The notes beneath the pieces are model-generated. The model made no database searches, was not told where the DNA came from, and saw only the letters and a program-made list of their open reading frames with translations. Shown piece by piece: positions 7,621 through 17,279 of a stretch of DNA of 64,000 bases. The position numbers and the translations under genes are program-made. This stretch comes from Vreelandella glaciei (GTDB lineage Bacteria > Pseudomonadota > Gammaproteobacteria > Pseudomonadales > Halomonadaceae), in NCBI RefSeq assembly GCF_013415125.1, contig NZ_JACCDE010000008.1, positions 1 through 64,000 of the forward strand, written 5' to 3'. Within the stretch, counting starts at the first letter, position 1. Each line of letters starts with the position of its first letter.

Positions 7621-7639
7621 GATAATATTTATTGTTTGC
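7621..7639. promoter_or_regulatory. Fur-box candidate upstream of fhuD
   Basis: GATAATATTTATTGTTTGC matches about 12 of 19 positions of the classical Fur consensus, including the GATAAT half. It lies about 44 bases before the fhuD-like start. Spotted by eye. Confidence 0.4.
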
Positions 7640-7726
7640 AAACCTGTTTTCAGAAAGCAAACTGCCCAGGCGTCGTTGCCTGGGCAGATGTGCTAAGGAT
7701 TACTTAGCAGTGCTTAAAACGAAAGT

Positions 7727-9829
7727 TTAGAAACGATAGTGGACACTGGCCGTCACGCTCCGCTCGGCGCCAAAGTAGCAGTACTCCAGGGAGTTGCAGG
7801 AAGCCACGTACTCTTTATCCAGCAGGTTGCTCACATTCAAACGTGTCTCAACACCCTCAACACCGAGTTGGCTGAGATCGTAACCAAGGGTGGCATCCAC
7901 CAGCGTGTAGTCGGGTACGCTTTCGGTGTTAGCCCGGTCAGCGGCAATATCCGCATAGTGGCGTACACCAATCCCCATATCCACACCGTTTAGCCAACCT
8001 TTGTTGCCCTCGTAGTGGCCCCATAGCTGAACCTGGTGTCGGGGTGAGTAAATGGCGTTATTGCCCTGGTTGCCGTCATCGCTTTTTGCGTAAGTGATAT
8101 CGGTGAAGCTGTAGCCTGCCTGCAGCGAGAGGGTATCGGTCAACCGTGTTTGCGCTTCCAGCTCCAGCCCTTGGGATTCGATCTCCCCCACGGCGCGGTA
8201 TGGGTCGGTGGGCTGCTCTTTGGTGGCGACGTTCTCCTGGCTGATATGGAATAGCGCCGCACTGTACTGGCTTTGGCTACCGTTAGGCTGGTATTTAACG
8301 CCGGTTTCCCACTGTTCGCCTTCCATGGGCTGGAGCAGATCGCCACTCTCATCCACGAAACTGGTGGGGGTGAACGCGGTGGAGTAGCTCAGGTAGGGAG
8401 CCACGCCGTTATCGAACAGGTAGACCACCCCGGCGCGGCCACTGAACTGGGTGTCGCTGAGGGAGCTGGTATCACCGCTATCGCGGTTGGTATTGTCGAT
8501 ATTGACCCAGTCGTAGCGGCCACCCAAGGTGAAGCGCCAGTTATTGAGGGCTATCTGGTCTTGCAGGTAAACCCCAGTCTGGTCGATCTCATGGCGCTCG
8601 CGTACCGGGGCGTAAAACTCGATGGGGTCGCTGCCATAAACCGGGTCAAAGGCATTGAGCGGTGGGAAATACCCAGAGGGCCACGATACGTCGTTTGTTC
8701 GCTGCTGGTAATCAACCCCGACAAGCAGTGTGTGATCCATAAAGCCGCTGCTGAGGGTGGCTTCTAACTGGTTGTCGAGTGTCCAGGCTTCCAGGGATTC
8801 ATTGCTGCCGGAGTAGTAGCGGGTGAGCTCGTCAGACGAAGGGGATGTCCAGCCATAGCCATAGACCTGATTGAGCACCACGTCGGAATTGAGATAGCGC
8901 ATCAATTGGCGGCCGGTCACCTGTTCGTTGAAGCGGTGTTCCAGGGCGTATCCGACCATGCGCTGGGTGCGCTCGTAGGCGTCGTAATCCTCTTCACCAT
9001 CATAAAAGTTATTGCTGATTTTGCGGCCATTATGGGCGACCACGGCCCCCTCATAGGGTACGCCGGAGTGGTAGCCGCCTTCGGGTTCATCCTGTAGGTA
9101 GGCTTCTACGGTGAGGCTGGTGTCATCGGTGATATCCCAGGTGAGCCGGGGTGCTATGGCATAGCGCTCCTCTTCCGTCGGGCCAAACTGGGTATCCGCG
9201 GCGCTGGCAATCCCGGTTAGGCGAAAGGCCACCCGTTGTTCTTCGCCAATCGGCCCGGTGAGGTCAAAAGCGGCGCTGCGCTGGTTATTATTACCCACTC
9301 GAAAACGTAGCTCACCGCTCTGTTCAAACTCTGGCTGCTTGCTGTTCAGGGCGACCACGCCGCCAGGGGAGGCGCGGCCATAGAGCACCGAGGCGGGCCC
9401 GCGGACAACTTCTATGCTGTCTAGAAACCACGGATCGATGCGCATACTGCTATGGGAGTTGGCATCACCCATCACCTTTAACCCATCTAAAAACGTATTG
9501 CTCAAGCTGCCGTCAGAAAACCCGCGGAGTACCAGGTAATCAAAACGGTTGGAGGCGCCAATCTGGTTGCTGTAAACACCGGGCGTGTAGTCGGTGGCGC
9601 GCTGTACGGTACTTACCCCGCGGTTGTCCATCTGTTCGCGGGTAATGGTGGAAACGCTCTGGGGTATTTCGATCGTGGGCGTTTCCACTTTGGTAGCCGC
9701 CTGCTGGGCAGTGACCGTGACGGTGGCTAACTCGTTGTTTTCTTGAGCGTATACCGGGGAAGCAGCCAGTGCTGAGAGAACGGCGACGCTAAGCGGAGCG
9801 CGTAGAAAACGGTGATGGGGGATAAACAT
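7727..9829 (-). CDS. fhuA: FhuA-like TonB-dependent ferric-hydroxamate receptor
   Basis: About 700 residues. Signal peptide at the N-terminus (SVAVLSALAASPVYAQ), then the plug domain with IPQSVSTITREQM, YTPGVYSNQIGASNRFDYLVLRGF and VVRGPASVLYGRASPGG, then a 22-strand barrel ending in SVTASVHYRF with terminal Phe. Segments such as YAIAPRLTWDITDDTS, HTLLVGVDYQ, TGVYLQDQ, LGGRYDW and the Cys-pair tail LDKEYVASCNSLEYCYFGAER follow E. coli FhuA closely, so hydroxamate (ferrichrome-type) siderophores are the likely substrate. I use the ATG at 9829 (AGGTG upstream); a GTG at 9838 is the alternative. A Fur box lies 37 bases upstream. Confidence 0.9.
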   Translation of the reverse strand: MFIPHHRFLRAPLSVAVLSALAASPVYAQENNELATVTVTAQQAATKVETPTIEIPQSVSTITREQMDNRGVSTVQRATDYTPGVYSNQIGASNRFDYLVLRGFSDGSLSNTFLDGLKVMGDANSHSSMRIDPWFLDSIEVVRGPASVLYGRASPGGVVALNSKQPEFEQSGELRFRVGNNNQRSAAFDLTGPIGEEQRVAFRLTGIASAADTQFGPTEEERYAIAPRLTWDITDDTSLTVEAYLQDEPEGGYHSGVPYEGAVVAHNGRKISNNFYDGEEDYDAYERTQRMVGYALEHRFNEQVTGRQLMRYLNSDVVLNQVYGYGWTSPSSDELTRYYSGSNESLEAWTLDNQLEATLSSGFMDHTLLVGVDYQQRTNDVSWPSGYFPPLNAFDPVYGSDPIEFYAPVRERHEIDQTGVYLQDQIALNNWRFTLGGRYDWVNIDNTNRDSGDTSSLSDTQFSGRAGVVYLFDNGVAPYLSYSTAFTPTSFVDESGDLLQPMEGEQWETGVKYQPNGSQSQYSAALFHISQENVATKEQPTDPYRAVGEIESQGLELEAQTRLTDTLSLQAGYSFTDITYAKSDDGNQGNNAIYSPRHQVQLWGHYEGNKGWLNGVDMGIGVRHYADIAADRANTESVPDYTLVDATLGYDLSQLGVEGVETRLNVSNLLDKEYVASCNSLEYCYFGAERSVTASVHYRF

Positions 9830-9865
9830 GGGAGGCACCTGCAGTAAGCATCAATTAACCAATGT

Positions 9866-9884
9866 GTTAATGAGAATTATTGCG
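9866..9884. promoter_or_regulatory. Fur box upstream of the FhuA-like receptor
   Basis: GTTAATGAGAATTATTGCG fits the Fur consensus well (AATGA-AAT-ATT core) and lies just upstream of the receptor start. Iron repression of the receptor is therefore likely. Confidence 0.6.
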
Positions 9885-9988
9885 CTTAATGACGGCTGAA
9901 AGGTATGCGCAATGACAAAGGGCGTATGCGTGGTGCCAAAAAACGCCCAACAAAGGAACTTAGCGCTCCCAAAACAACCCTGCGGCCT

Positions 9989-10987
9989 TTAATGGCGATG
10001 GAACACTTCATGAGGCGCAATGCCAAAAGCGCGTTTAAAGGCGGTGGCAAAATTGGTGGCGTGGCGGTAGCCGCAGGCGTGAGCGGTTTGCTGCACGCTA
10101 TAACCTTTGCGTAAGTACGCTTGAGCTTGGGTCAGGCGACAACGTCGTAGGTAGTCGAATATTGAGCAGCCGTAACAGCGGTGAAACTTGGTGCGTAGGC
10201 TGCTCGGGCTCATCGCGGCATTGCGGGCCAACTGCTCAAGCCGATAATCCTGGTTGGGGGAGTGTTCGAGCTGCTGACGCAAGCACTCCAGGCGTTGGTG
10301 ATCGCGTTGGGTTAGACCCGACGGCAGGCTAACTGCTTTTCCTGCGTCGTTGGACTCAAGGGAGGCGGCAGGCAACCCATGAGCTAATAACTGGAGCGCG
10401 AGACCTTGCCATAGCAGGCGCTGTCGCTCTACTGGCCAGTTCGAAGCCAGCGCTGCCTCCAGGCTATGAATAAGGAACTGCGGCACCTGCCAGGTATGCA
10501 GTACGGGCGTTGCCGGAGGGGCAACATCGATAGGCGAAGGGTTAATGGACGAGAAAGAGGGCAGCTCTTTACAAGCCAGAAGCGATACGTTGAGGATGCG
10601 CAAACGCTGTGGCGCGGGCTGGAAGACCTCAAGCCCGGTCTGCTCGTTGAAATGCGCACTGAAGGCGTCGCCAGCCTGCAACTGAAACGACTGGTGCCCG
10701 AGACCGACTTGGATATGGCCCTCGAGTATCACGCTGAGAAACCACGGCGCGGCACGCCGGGAAGTGGAGGCGTAAGCGTGCAGGACGTCAAGATCCGAGT
10801 GTGTCACGCGCAGTGTGGGGTCTATCTCGACGTCCATCACCCGCCCACGGGCAACACAAGGGGCTGGCTGGGAGCGGTCGGGCGCTTCGGGAAAGCGGTA
10901 GTCGATCCCGAAGCGCTGACCAATAGCCAGCAGGTCATGGGTGGTCAGTGGTACGCAAGATGGCGTTATTGGGCCGAGTGTAGCCAT
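9989..10987 (-). CDS. AraC-family transcriptional regulator, PchR-like
   Basis: A 332-residue regulator. The C-terminal ~100 residues hold the two AraC helix-turn-helix motifs (LEQLARNAAMSPSSLRTKFHRCYG and VQQTAHACGYRHATNFATAFKRAFGIAP). The N-terminal part is a cupin-like ligand domain with WFLSVILEGHIQVGL and LQAGDAFSAHF. PchR-type regulators bind a ferri-siderophore and switch on the matching receptor. It lies between the two TonB-dependent receptors, all on the minus strand, so it probably controls one or both. It starts 49 bases after the iutA-like gene. Confidence 0.85.
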   Translation of the reverse strand: MATLGPITPSCVPLTTHDLLAIGQRFGIDYRFPEAPDRSQPAPCVARGRVMDVEIDPTLRVTHSDLDVLHAYASTSRRAAPWFLSVILEGHIQVGLGHQSFQLQAGDAFSAHFNEQTGLEVFQPAPQRLRILNVSLLACKELPSFSSINPSPIDVAPPATPVLHTWQVPQFLIHSLEAALASNWPVERQRLLWQGLALQLLAHGLPAASLESNDAGKAVSLPSGLTQRDHQRLECLRQQLEHSPNQDYRLEQLARNAAMSPSSLRTKFHRCYGCSIFDYLRRCRLTQAQAYLRKGYSVQQTAHACGYRHATNFATAFKRAFGIAPHEVFHRH

Positions 10988-11036
10988 CCTCGTTACCTCA
11001 CCCTTGAGCGGTTGTCAGCGAGTAGCGAACCACCTC

Positions 11037-13232
11037 TCAGTACTCCATCGACCAGTTCAGGGTGTAAGTACGCCCGCGGCCCTGGTAGTCGTAGAGGTAC
11101 TCTGGGCCGTAGTAGGGCGAATAGAACATGGCGGCTCGCTGCCCCCAGACGGTGGAGTACTGATCATCCAGCAGGTTCTGCACTCCTAGGCTTAAGGTGC
11201 CAAGATCGGTTTCCTGGCTGAGCGATAAGTCGAGGGTGGTATTGCCATCGATCTCCCGGTCGGCATCGTCTTTCAGGTCGAAGTTGTGGTTGGCCTGTAA
11301 GCGAGCCGAACGTACATAGTCCGTCCAGCTAATAAAGGCGGTGGCGGAAGAGAGGGATGCATAGCGGGCGTCACGCTTCTCCCACTCCCCTTGGTCGTTC
11401 TCCTGCTCGGAACGCACCAGGTGCAGAGTGCCCCCTGCCTCCAGGCCATTATCGAAATAACGAGTCACGGCGCTTTCCAGGCCGAAGTCGCGCTTCTTCT
11501 CATCCACAACGCTGACGCTTAAATCCTCGGCGTTCTCTACCGCCTTGTCCGACCAGGCGTAGTAAAGCGCTGTCTGGGCCGTCCAATTGCCCCCCTGGTA
11601 GCGCCAGCCTAGCTCTACTTGATCCGTCTCAATGGCAGATAACGGGTTGTTATCGACACTGATGTCGGGGCTCTTGCCGTAGTATTTGGCGGGATCTGGC
11701 AGCTCGAAGCCCTGGCTGAACTGCAGCCAGTTCTGGTGTCCGTTGCGGTGGTCGTAGAGAGCGCTGGCATTGAAGAGCGTCGCTTCGTAGTCATTTTTGC
11801 CGCCAGGAATCCCCTGGAATTCATCCACTTCGACGTCCATATGCTGCTGCCGCAAACCGGCGGAGAGCTTGAGCGCCTGGGTGGCCTGCCAATCGCCCTG
11901 GAGGAAGCCTGAAAGCCCGTCCACTTGATAACCGGGGTAGCGGGGCTCAACGCCCGATGCCTGCTGAACCAAGCCGCCGGAAGCATCCGATATATCGGTG
12001 TCGAACAGCATCTGGCTGGCATCGAAGGTTTCACGATCCAGATCGAGGCCATAGGTTAGCGAAACGTCATCACCCAGGCGTGATTCAAACAGCGCTTTGA
12101 TGCCGCTTAAATCGGTGTTTTGCTGCGAGGCGCGAAATTGCAGTCCGTCGGCGACTGGGTAGGGAAATGCCTGAAAGCTGGACTCCTCCTCGCGGTGAAA
12201 CGCCTGCAGGTAGAAGTTTTGCCCCCACAGGTTGGCGTGGTGATAGTTGACGTTGACGAGCTTACGGTCGGTTTCCGGATCGCGCTGTGAACGGTAGCCA
12301 TCGCGAATCTCGGCATCGTTCAAGTTGGGCGTGGCTGCGTCGAGGTTGGGGAAGTAAACACCCCGATCACCTTCATAGCCTGAACGGTATAGCTGGGCAC
12401 CCAGCTCCAGGCTCTGTTCGTCGGTTAAACGGAAGGAGAGATTGCCCAATACATCAATGCTGCGGTTGTCCTGCAGGTCGGTCTGGGCGATATCGGGGAA
12501 GATTTCCTGGCCGCTGCTGTCATAGTGGCGGCCGTTATCGCCAATGGCGGTGCCCAGGTAGCCTTGAACTCGCTCATTGCCGCCGCTGATCGATTGTGAC
12601 AGACGCCGATCCATATCATCGCTGTTATTGAAGCCAGTGGTGATGCCTGCTTCGGTACGCCAGTTCAGGCCTTCTTCGCCTTTGCGGGTAATAATATTGA
12701 TCAAGCCCCCTGTAGCACCGCCGCCATACAGACTGCTGGCGCCGGAGAGGACTTCCACCCGCTCAATGTTAAAGGGATCGATGGCGTCGAATTGGCGTGA
12801 AAGCCCGCGGGAACTGTTCAGCGATACACCGTCGATAAGCACCTGCACACCACGGCCGCGCATATTTTGCCCATAATTGGTGCGCCCTTGCGGTGCCAGA
12901 TCGAGCCCCGGCACCAGACGCCCCAATGCCGTCTTTAGATCTGCACCATTGCGGGTCTGTTGTTGCAGCATCTCTTTGTCAATTACCCATACCGCACCGG
13001 GGATTTGGCTGATCTGGGTGGGGGTTCGCGATCCAACGACCACCATGGTGTCGTCGGCGCTGGCGCTAGACGCGGTGCCAGAGGCAGTGTTTTGGGCAAA
13101 AACGCCGTTGGAGAAGCTCAGTAACAGACCGGTGCCAATAAGACCCGATAGTGAAACAAACGGCGGCGAAGAAAACGGCTTTGTAAAAGGCAGCTTTGCA
13201 ATAGATAGGTTTGATAGTGACGGGGTGTGCAT
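11037..13232 (-). CDS. iutA: IutA-like ferric aerobactin TonB-dependent receptor
   Basis: About 731 residues from the ATG at 13232, which places a signal peptide (LIGTGLLLSFSNGVFAQ) after a somewhat long N-region; an upstream ATG at 13337 would add 35 residues before it and is less likely. The TonB box region is DDTMVVVGSRTP. The plug carries AVWVIDKEMLQQQ, LVPGLDLAPQGRTNYGQNMRGRG, VLIDGVSLNSSRG, DAIDPFNIERVEVLSGASSLYGGGATGGLINI. The C-terminus, STVWGQRAAMFYSPYYGPE and YLYDYQGRGRTY, is nearly diagnostic of IutA. No aerobactin synthesis genes (iucABCD) are visible, so it probably takes up a foreign siderophore, although synthesis genes could lie elsewhere. Confidence 0.88.
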   Translation of the reverse strand: MHTPSLSNLSIAKLPFTKPFSSPPFVSLSGLIGTGLLLSFSNGVFAQNTASGTASSASADDTMVVVGSRTPTQISQIPGAVWVIDKEMLQQQTRNGADLKTALGRLVPGLDLAPQGRTNYGQNMRGRGVQVLIDGVSLNSSRGLSRQFDAIDPFNIERVEVLSGASSLYGGGATGGLINIITRKGEEGLNWRTEAGITTGFNNSDDMDRRLSQSISGGNERVQGYLGTAIGDNGRHYDSSGQEIFPDIAQTDLQDNRSIDVLGNLSFRLTDEQSLELGAQLYRSGYEGDRGVYFPNLDAATPNLNDAEIRDGYRSQRDPETDRKLVNVNYHHANLWGQNFYLQAFHREEESSFQAFPYPVADGLQFRASQQNTDLSGIKALFESRLGDDVSLTYGLDLDRETFDASQMLFDTDISDASGGLVQQASGVEPRYPGYQVDGLSGFLQGDWQATQALKLSAGLRQQHMDVEVDEFQGIPGGKNDYEATLFNASALYDHRNGHQNWLQFSQGFELPDPAKYYGKSPDISVDNNPLSAIETDQVELGWRYQGGNWTAQTALYYAWSDKAVENAEDLSVSVVDEKKRDFGLESAVTRYFDNGLEAGGTLHLVRSEQENDQGEWEKRDARYASLSSATAFISWTDYVRSARLQANHNFDLKDDADREIDGNTTLDLSLSQETDLGTLSLGVQNLLDDQYSTVWGQRAAMFYSPYYGPEYLYDYQGRGRTYTLNWSMEY

Positions 13233-13299
13233 AGTGAACAATCCGCAGACGGTAAGAAAATCAAAGGCGGAGGGTATCACCACGAAAAACAAAGTCAAC

Positions 13300-13318
13300 G
13301 ATAGTGATTCGTATTTAT
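13300..13318. promoter_or_regulatory. Weak Fur-box candidate upstream of iutA
   Basis: GATAGTGATTCGTATTTAT matches 11 of 19 consensus positions, including GATA and TGAT. It lies about 70 bases before the chosen iutA start. Confidence 0.35.
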
Positions 13319-13371
13319 TTTGAGGAGCGGGCAGCAATAGGCCATCGCCCTATTGCTGCTGCTAATGAAGC

Positions 13372-13725
13372 TTAAGCGTTATCGGGTTTGTGCTTCTCTT
13401 CTGCTGCATCTGATTCCGGCTCATGCGGCTCTGGAACCGGAGGAGCTTCTGCTTCAAATGGTGTGACCGTTGTTTGTGTGGAGGCCTCAACGGCGGCTTC
13501 AAGGCTAGCGACTTGACGCTCTAACGCCTCTACCCGTGAACGGGTGCGCTGCAGTACGTCCATTAAAATGTCGAAATCCTCCCGTGAGACAAGCTCCAGG
13601 CGGTCAAAAGCACCACGCACGACTTGCTGCACGCCCTTTTGAATATCTTCCGGCGCCTGGGAGGCGTTTTGTAAACGGTCGCCAATTTGCTGGGCCAATC
13701 GGCTGATGCGGTCTTGAGGCGCCAT
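13372..13725 (-). CDS. ubiK: UbiK-family ubiquinone biosynthesis accessory factor (BMFP domain)
   Basis: A 117-residue protein, slightly longer than the ~100-residue norm. The N-terminal DRISRLAQQIGDRL and VQQVVRGAFDRLELVSREDFDILMDVL segments are the BMFP signature, followed by a coiled coil (about 58-80, RTRSRVEALERQVASLEAAV) that forms trimers in the family, and an acidic, proline-rich tail. UbiK binds UbiJ and lipids to help late aerobic ubiquinone synthesis. In related bacteria ubiK commonly sits next to glnK-amtB and near comM; here the iron genes lie between comM and ubiK. GGAGAG lies just upstream of the ATG. Confidence 0.9.
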   Translation of the reverse strand: MAPQDRISRLAQQIGDRLQNASQAPEDIQKGVQQVVRGAFDRLELVSREDFDILMDVLQRTRSRVEALERQVASLEAAVEASTQTTVTPFEAEAPPVPEPHEPESDAAEEKHKPDNA

Positions 13726-13876
13726 AGCTGCTCTCTCCTTATAACTCGCTAAATGAATATATATAAAAAGTGCTTACCGATAAGGATACGCAACAGTTAG
13801 CGAATTCGCATGTATCGCGTGCTTTTACTGGTTAGCCCATGAGATGCATCGAAATAGCGCAGGCAACTTTTGCTTA

Positions 13877-13893
13877 CGCTCTTTTTTGGTGCA
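13877..13893. promoter_or_regulatory. NtrC-binding site candidate upstream of glnK
   Basis: CGCTCTTTTTTGGTGCA has one perfect half (GGTGCA) and a partial second half of the NtrC dyad TGCACC-N5-GGTGCA. It lies just 12 bases before the sigma-54 promoter. Confidence 0.4.
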
Positions 13894-13905
13894 ATAGCAG
13901 TGGCA

Positions 13906-13921
13906 TGGCCACGGCTTTGCT
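13906..13921 (+). promoter_or_regulatory. Sigma-54 promoter of glnK-amtB
   Basis: TGGCCACGGCTTTGCT carries the -24 GG and -12 GC elements at the required 12-base spacing (consensus TGGCAC-N5-TTGCW). It lies about 160 bases before glnK. The rest of the 13726-14082 gap holds no gene that I can support. Confidence 0.65.
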
Positions 13922-13974
13922 CGGATTTAGCTCTGAAGATAACTTTTGGTGTCTGCTAATTAGCTGACTTATAA

Positions 13975-14421
<447 letters not shown>

Positions 14422-14457
14422 TCATGGCTTAACCAGACATTAAACGGGGAACATACA

Positions 14458-15705
14458 ATGAATGAGTTTACAGAGTTGAGCTACGCGCTCGATACGTTCT
14501 ACTTTCTAATTTGCGGCGTGCTCGTGATGTGGATGGCCGCTGGCTTCTCCATGTTAGAAGCAGGCCTGGTACGCTCCAAAAACACCGCCGAAATTCTAAC
14601 CAAAAACGTTGCGCTGTTTGCCATTGCCTGCACCATGTACCTGTTGGTCGGCTACTACATCATGTACTCCAGCAGCGCGGGCGGCTTTCTGCCTAACCTG
14701 GGCTTCTTGATTGGCGCTGAGAATAGCGCTGATGCGGTGACCGCAGGCGGCGATGATGCTCCCTATTACTCTATGCGCTCTGACTTCTTCTTCCAGGTAG
14801 TCTTTGTGGCAACCGCCATGTCGATTGTGTCGGGTGCCGTGGCCGAGCGCATGAAACTGTGGGCCTTCCTGGCCTTTGCAGTGGTAATGACCGCGTTTAT
14901 CTATCCGGTGTCTGGCTACTGGACCTGGGGCGGCGGCTGGTTGTCTGAAGTAGGCTACTCTGACTATGCGGGTTCAGGCATTGTGCACCTTGCCGGTGCA
15001 TCTGCAGCACTCGCTGGTGTCATCGTGCTCGGGCCGCGTAAAGGCAAATATGGCAAAGATGGCTCTATCCACGCGATTCCGGGTGCCAACATGCCGCTGG
15101 CAACGCTGGGTACCTTCATTCTGTGGATGGGCTGGTTCGGCTTTAACGGTGGTTCCGAGCTCAAGCTGGCGGCCGTCGATTCTGCTAACAACGTGGCGCA
15201 AGTGTTTGTAAATACCAACGCTGCAGCAGCAGGTGGTGTTATTGCCGCGCTGATCTTGGCCAAACTGTGGTTCCGTAAAGCGGACCTGACCATGGCACTG
15301 AACGGTGCGCTGGCGGGTCTGGTGGCAATCACCGCTGATCCGCTCTCTCCGACCGCACTGGGCGCCACGATTATCGGCGCGATTGGCGGCATCATTGTGG
15401 TCGCTGCCATCGTCACCCTCGATAAAGTGAAATTGGATGATCCAGTCGGTGCGATCTCTGTACACGGTGTTGTCGGTATCTGGGGCGTACTGGCAGTGCC
15501 TTTGACCAATGACGGCGCATCATTCGGTGCTCAAATCATCGGTATTGCAGGTATCTTCGGCTGGGTCTTCCTGGCAAGCCTGGTGGTATGGCTAATCTTG
15601 AAAGCCATCATGGGCATCCGGGTTAGCGAAGAAGAAGAGTATGAGGGCGTTGATATCGCAGAGTGTGGTCTCGAAGCCTACCCAGAGTTTGGTATTAAGA
15701 AATAA
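14458..15705 (+). CDS. amtB: Ammonium transporter AmtB
   Basis: A 415-residue inner-membrane protein with about 11 transmembrane helices. Family signatures include the opening GVLVMWMAAGFSMLEAGLVR, YWTWGGGWL, SGIVHLAGASAALAGVIVLGPRKG (twin-His pore residue one) and DPVGAISVHGVVGIWG (pore residue two). No separate signal peptide is evident. It conducts ammonium and is gated by GlnK. The second PII gene follows after a terminator. The last 15 coding bases (GGTATTAAGAAATAA, including the stop) are duplicated just downstream at 15711-15725. Confidence 0.96.
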   Translation: MNEFTELSYALDTFYFLICGVLVMWMAAGFSMLEAGLVRSKNTAEILTKNVALFAIACTMYLLVGYYIMYSSSAGGFLPNLGFLIGAENSADAVTAGGDDAPYYSMRSDFFFQVVFVATAMSIVSGAVAERMKLWAFLAFAVVMTAFIYPVSGYWTWGGGWLSEVGYSDYAGSGIVHLAGASAALAGVIVLGPRKGKYGKDGSIHAIPGANMPLATLGTFILWMGWFGFNGGSELKLAAVDSANNVAQVFVNTNAAAAGGVIAALILAKLWFRKADLTMALNGALAGLVAITADPLSPTALGATIIGAIGGIIVVAAIVTLDKVKLDDPVGAISVHGVVGIWGVLAVPLTNDGASFGAQIIGIAGIFGWVFLASLVVWLILKAIMGIRVSEEEEYEGVDIAECGLEAYPEFGIKK

Positions 15706-15725
15706 ACAGCGGTATTAAGAAATAA
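15691..15725. repeat. Direct duplication of the amtB 3' end
   Basis: GGTATTAAGAAATAA occurs at 15691-15705, ending in the amtB stop, and again at 15711-15725 with five bases between. It looks like a short slippage duplication with no effect on the protein. Confidence 0.8.
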
Positions 15726-15762
15726 TTTAATGCCGACCTAGTGAGCTGACGTGCTCCTTATG

Positions 15763-15788
15763 GCCTCCCCTTAGTGGGAGGCTTTTTA
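15763..15788 (+). terminator. Rho-independent terminator after amtB
   Basis: A GCCTCCC/GGGAGGC stem with a six-base loop is followed by TTTTT. It separates glnK-amtB from the second PII gene, which therefore needs its own promoter for full expression. Confidence 0.85.
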
Positions 15789-15822
15789 TTCTCTGCCGAT
15801 AGCGGTGTATGCTGGTGGTTAG

Positions 15823-16233
<411 letters not shown>

Positions 16234-16260
16234 GTTTGTGAATTGTAAGGCGTAAGTCGC

Positions 16261-16298
16261 ACAAAGCCCCTGTGGATCATCTCCAGCAGGGGCTTTGT
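16261..16298. terminator. Strong hairpin terminator after the second PII gene
   Basis: ACAAAGCCCCTG and CAGGGGCTTTGT form a perfect 12-bp stem. With A- and T-rich flanks inside the stem arms it can act for the PII gene and, less clearly, for fpr from the other side. Confidence 0.75.
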
Positions 16299-16336
16299 AT
16301 TAGTGATGCATCACTATAGCGGCTAAAATTTTTCTA

Positions 16337-16369
16337 CTCACCACTCACCACTCACCACTCACCACTCAC
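16337..16369. repeat. 7-bp tandem repeat at the fpr stop codon
   Basis: The unit CTCACCA is repeated 4.7 times. The array begins at the fpr stop codon (16366-16368) and runs into the intergenic space. It could vary in copy number. Confidence 0.9.
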
Positions 16370-17142
16370 TTCTCGACAAACGCACGCTCAATGACGTAGT
16401 CGCCGGGCTCGCCCATGCGCGGCGAAATATTCAAGCCCAGCTCGTCTAGCAGTGCGCTGGTATCGTCCAGCATGGCGGGGCTGCCGCAGATCATCGCGCG
16501 ATCCTGGCGTGGATCGATGGGCGGTAGGCCAGTATCTTCAAACAGCTTGCCCGAACGGATATGGTCGGTCAGGCGTCCCATGGTGTGGAATTCTTCCCGA
16601 GTAACGGTGGGGTAGTAGACCAGCTTTTCAGCGATGTCTTCACCCAGGTATTCATGGGCTGGCAGCTCTTTGGTGATGAAGTCGGCGTAGGCCAGTTCAG
16701 AGACCTCGCGCACTCCGTGAACCAGTACTACCTTCTCATAACGTTCATATACTTCAGGATCCTGAATCAAGCTCATAAACGGCGCCAAACCGGTACCGGT
16801 GGAAAGCATATACAGGTTGCGGCCGGGAAGCAGGTCGTCGGTGACCAGCGTGCCGGTTGGCTTGCGGCTGACCATGATTTGATCGCCCACTTTCAGGTAC
16901 TGAAGGCGTGAAGTGAGCGGGCCATCGGGTACCTTGATGCTGAAGAACTCAAGATGGTCCTCGTAATTGGGGCTGGCAATCGAGTAAGCGCGCATCAGCG
17001 GTTTGCCATTCACTTCCAAGCCAATCATCACAAACTGACCGGTTTTGAAGCGCAGGCTGCGCTCACGGGTAGTGCGGAAGCTGAACAGAGTATCGTTCCA
17101 GTGATGAACGCTAAGCACTTCTTCCAGAGCAAACTTACTCAT
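16366..17142 (-). CDS. fpr: Ferredoxin/flavodoxin-NADP+ reductase
   Basis: A 258-residue flavoprotein of the bacterial subclass. FAD binding is shown by RAYSIASPNYEDHLEFF, and NADP binding by STGTGLAPFMSLIQDPE and MICGSPAMLDD; the C-terminus GDYVIERAFVEK is typical. It moves electrons between NADPH and ferredoxin or flavodoxin and helps in oxidative stress and iron-sulfur repair. It is divergent from a LysR gene, the same arrangement as fpr-finR in Pseudomonas, where FinR activates fpr under superoxide stress. Confidence 0.95.
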   Translation of the reverse strand: MSKFALEEVLSVHHWNDTLFSFRTTRERSLRFKTGQFVMIGLEVNGKPLMRAYSIASPNYEDHLEFFSIKVPDGPLTSRLQYLKVGDQIMVSRKPTGTLVTDDLLPGRNLYMLSTGTGLAPFMSLIQDPEVYERYEKVVLVHGVREVSELAYADFITKELPAHEYLGEDIAEKLVYYPTVTREEFHTMGRLTDHIRSGKLFEDTGLPPIDPRQDRAMICGSPAMLDDTSALLDELGLNISPRMGEPGDYVIERAFVEK

Positions 17143-17279
17143 GCTGTGTCTCCATTAGTCGACGCTGGCGCTAGACCGCATCGCTCATATTCTTAAAAAG
17201 AATAAAAATGATTAAATATGTTGTCAGCAAGTCTAAGCAAAGGGTGGTATATCTGTTAAGCAAATTATATTGATATCAG

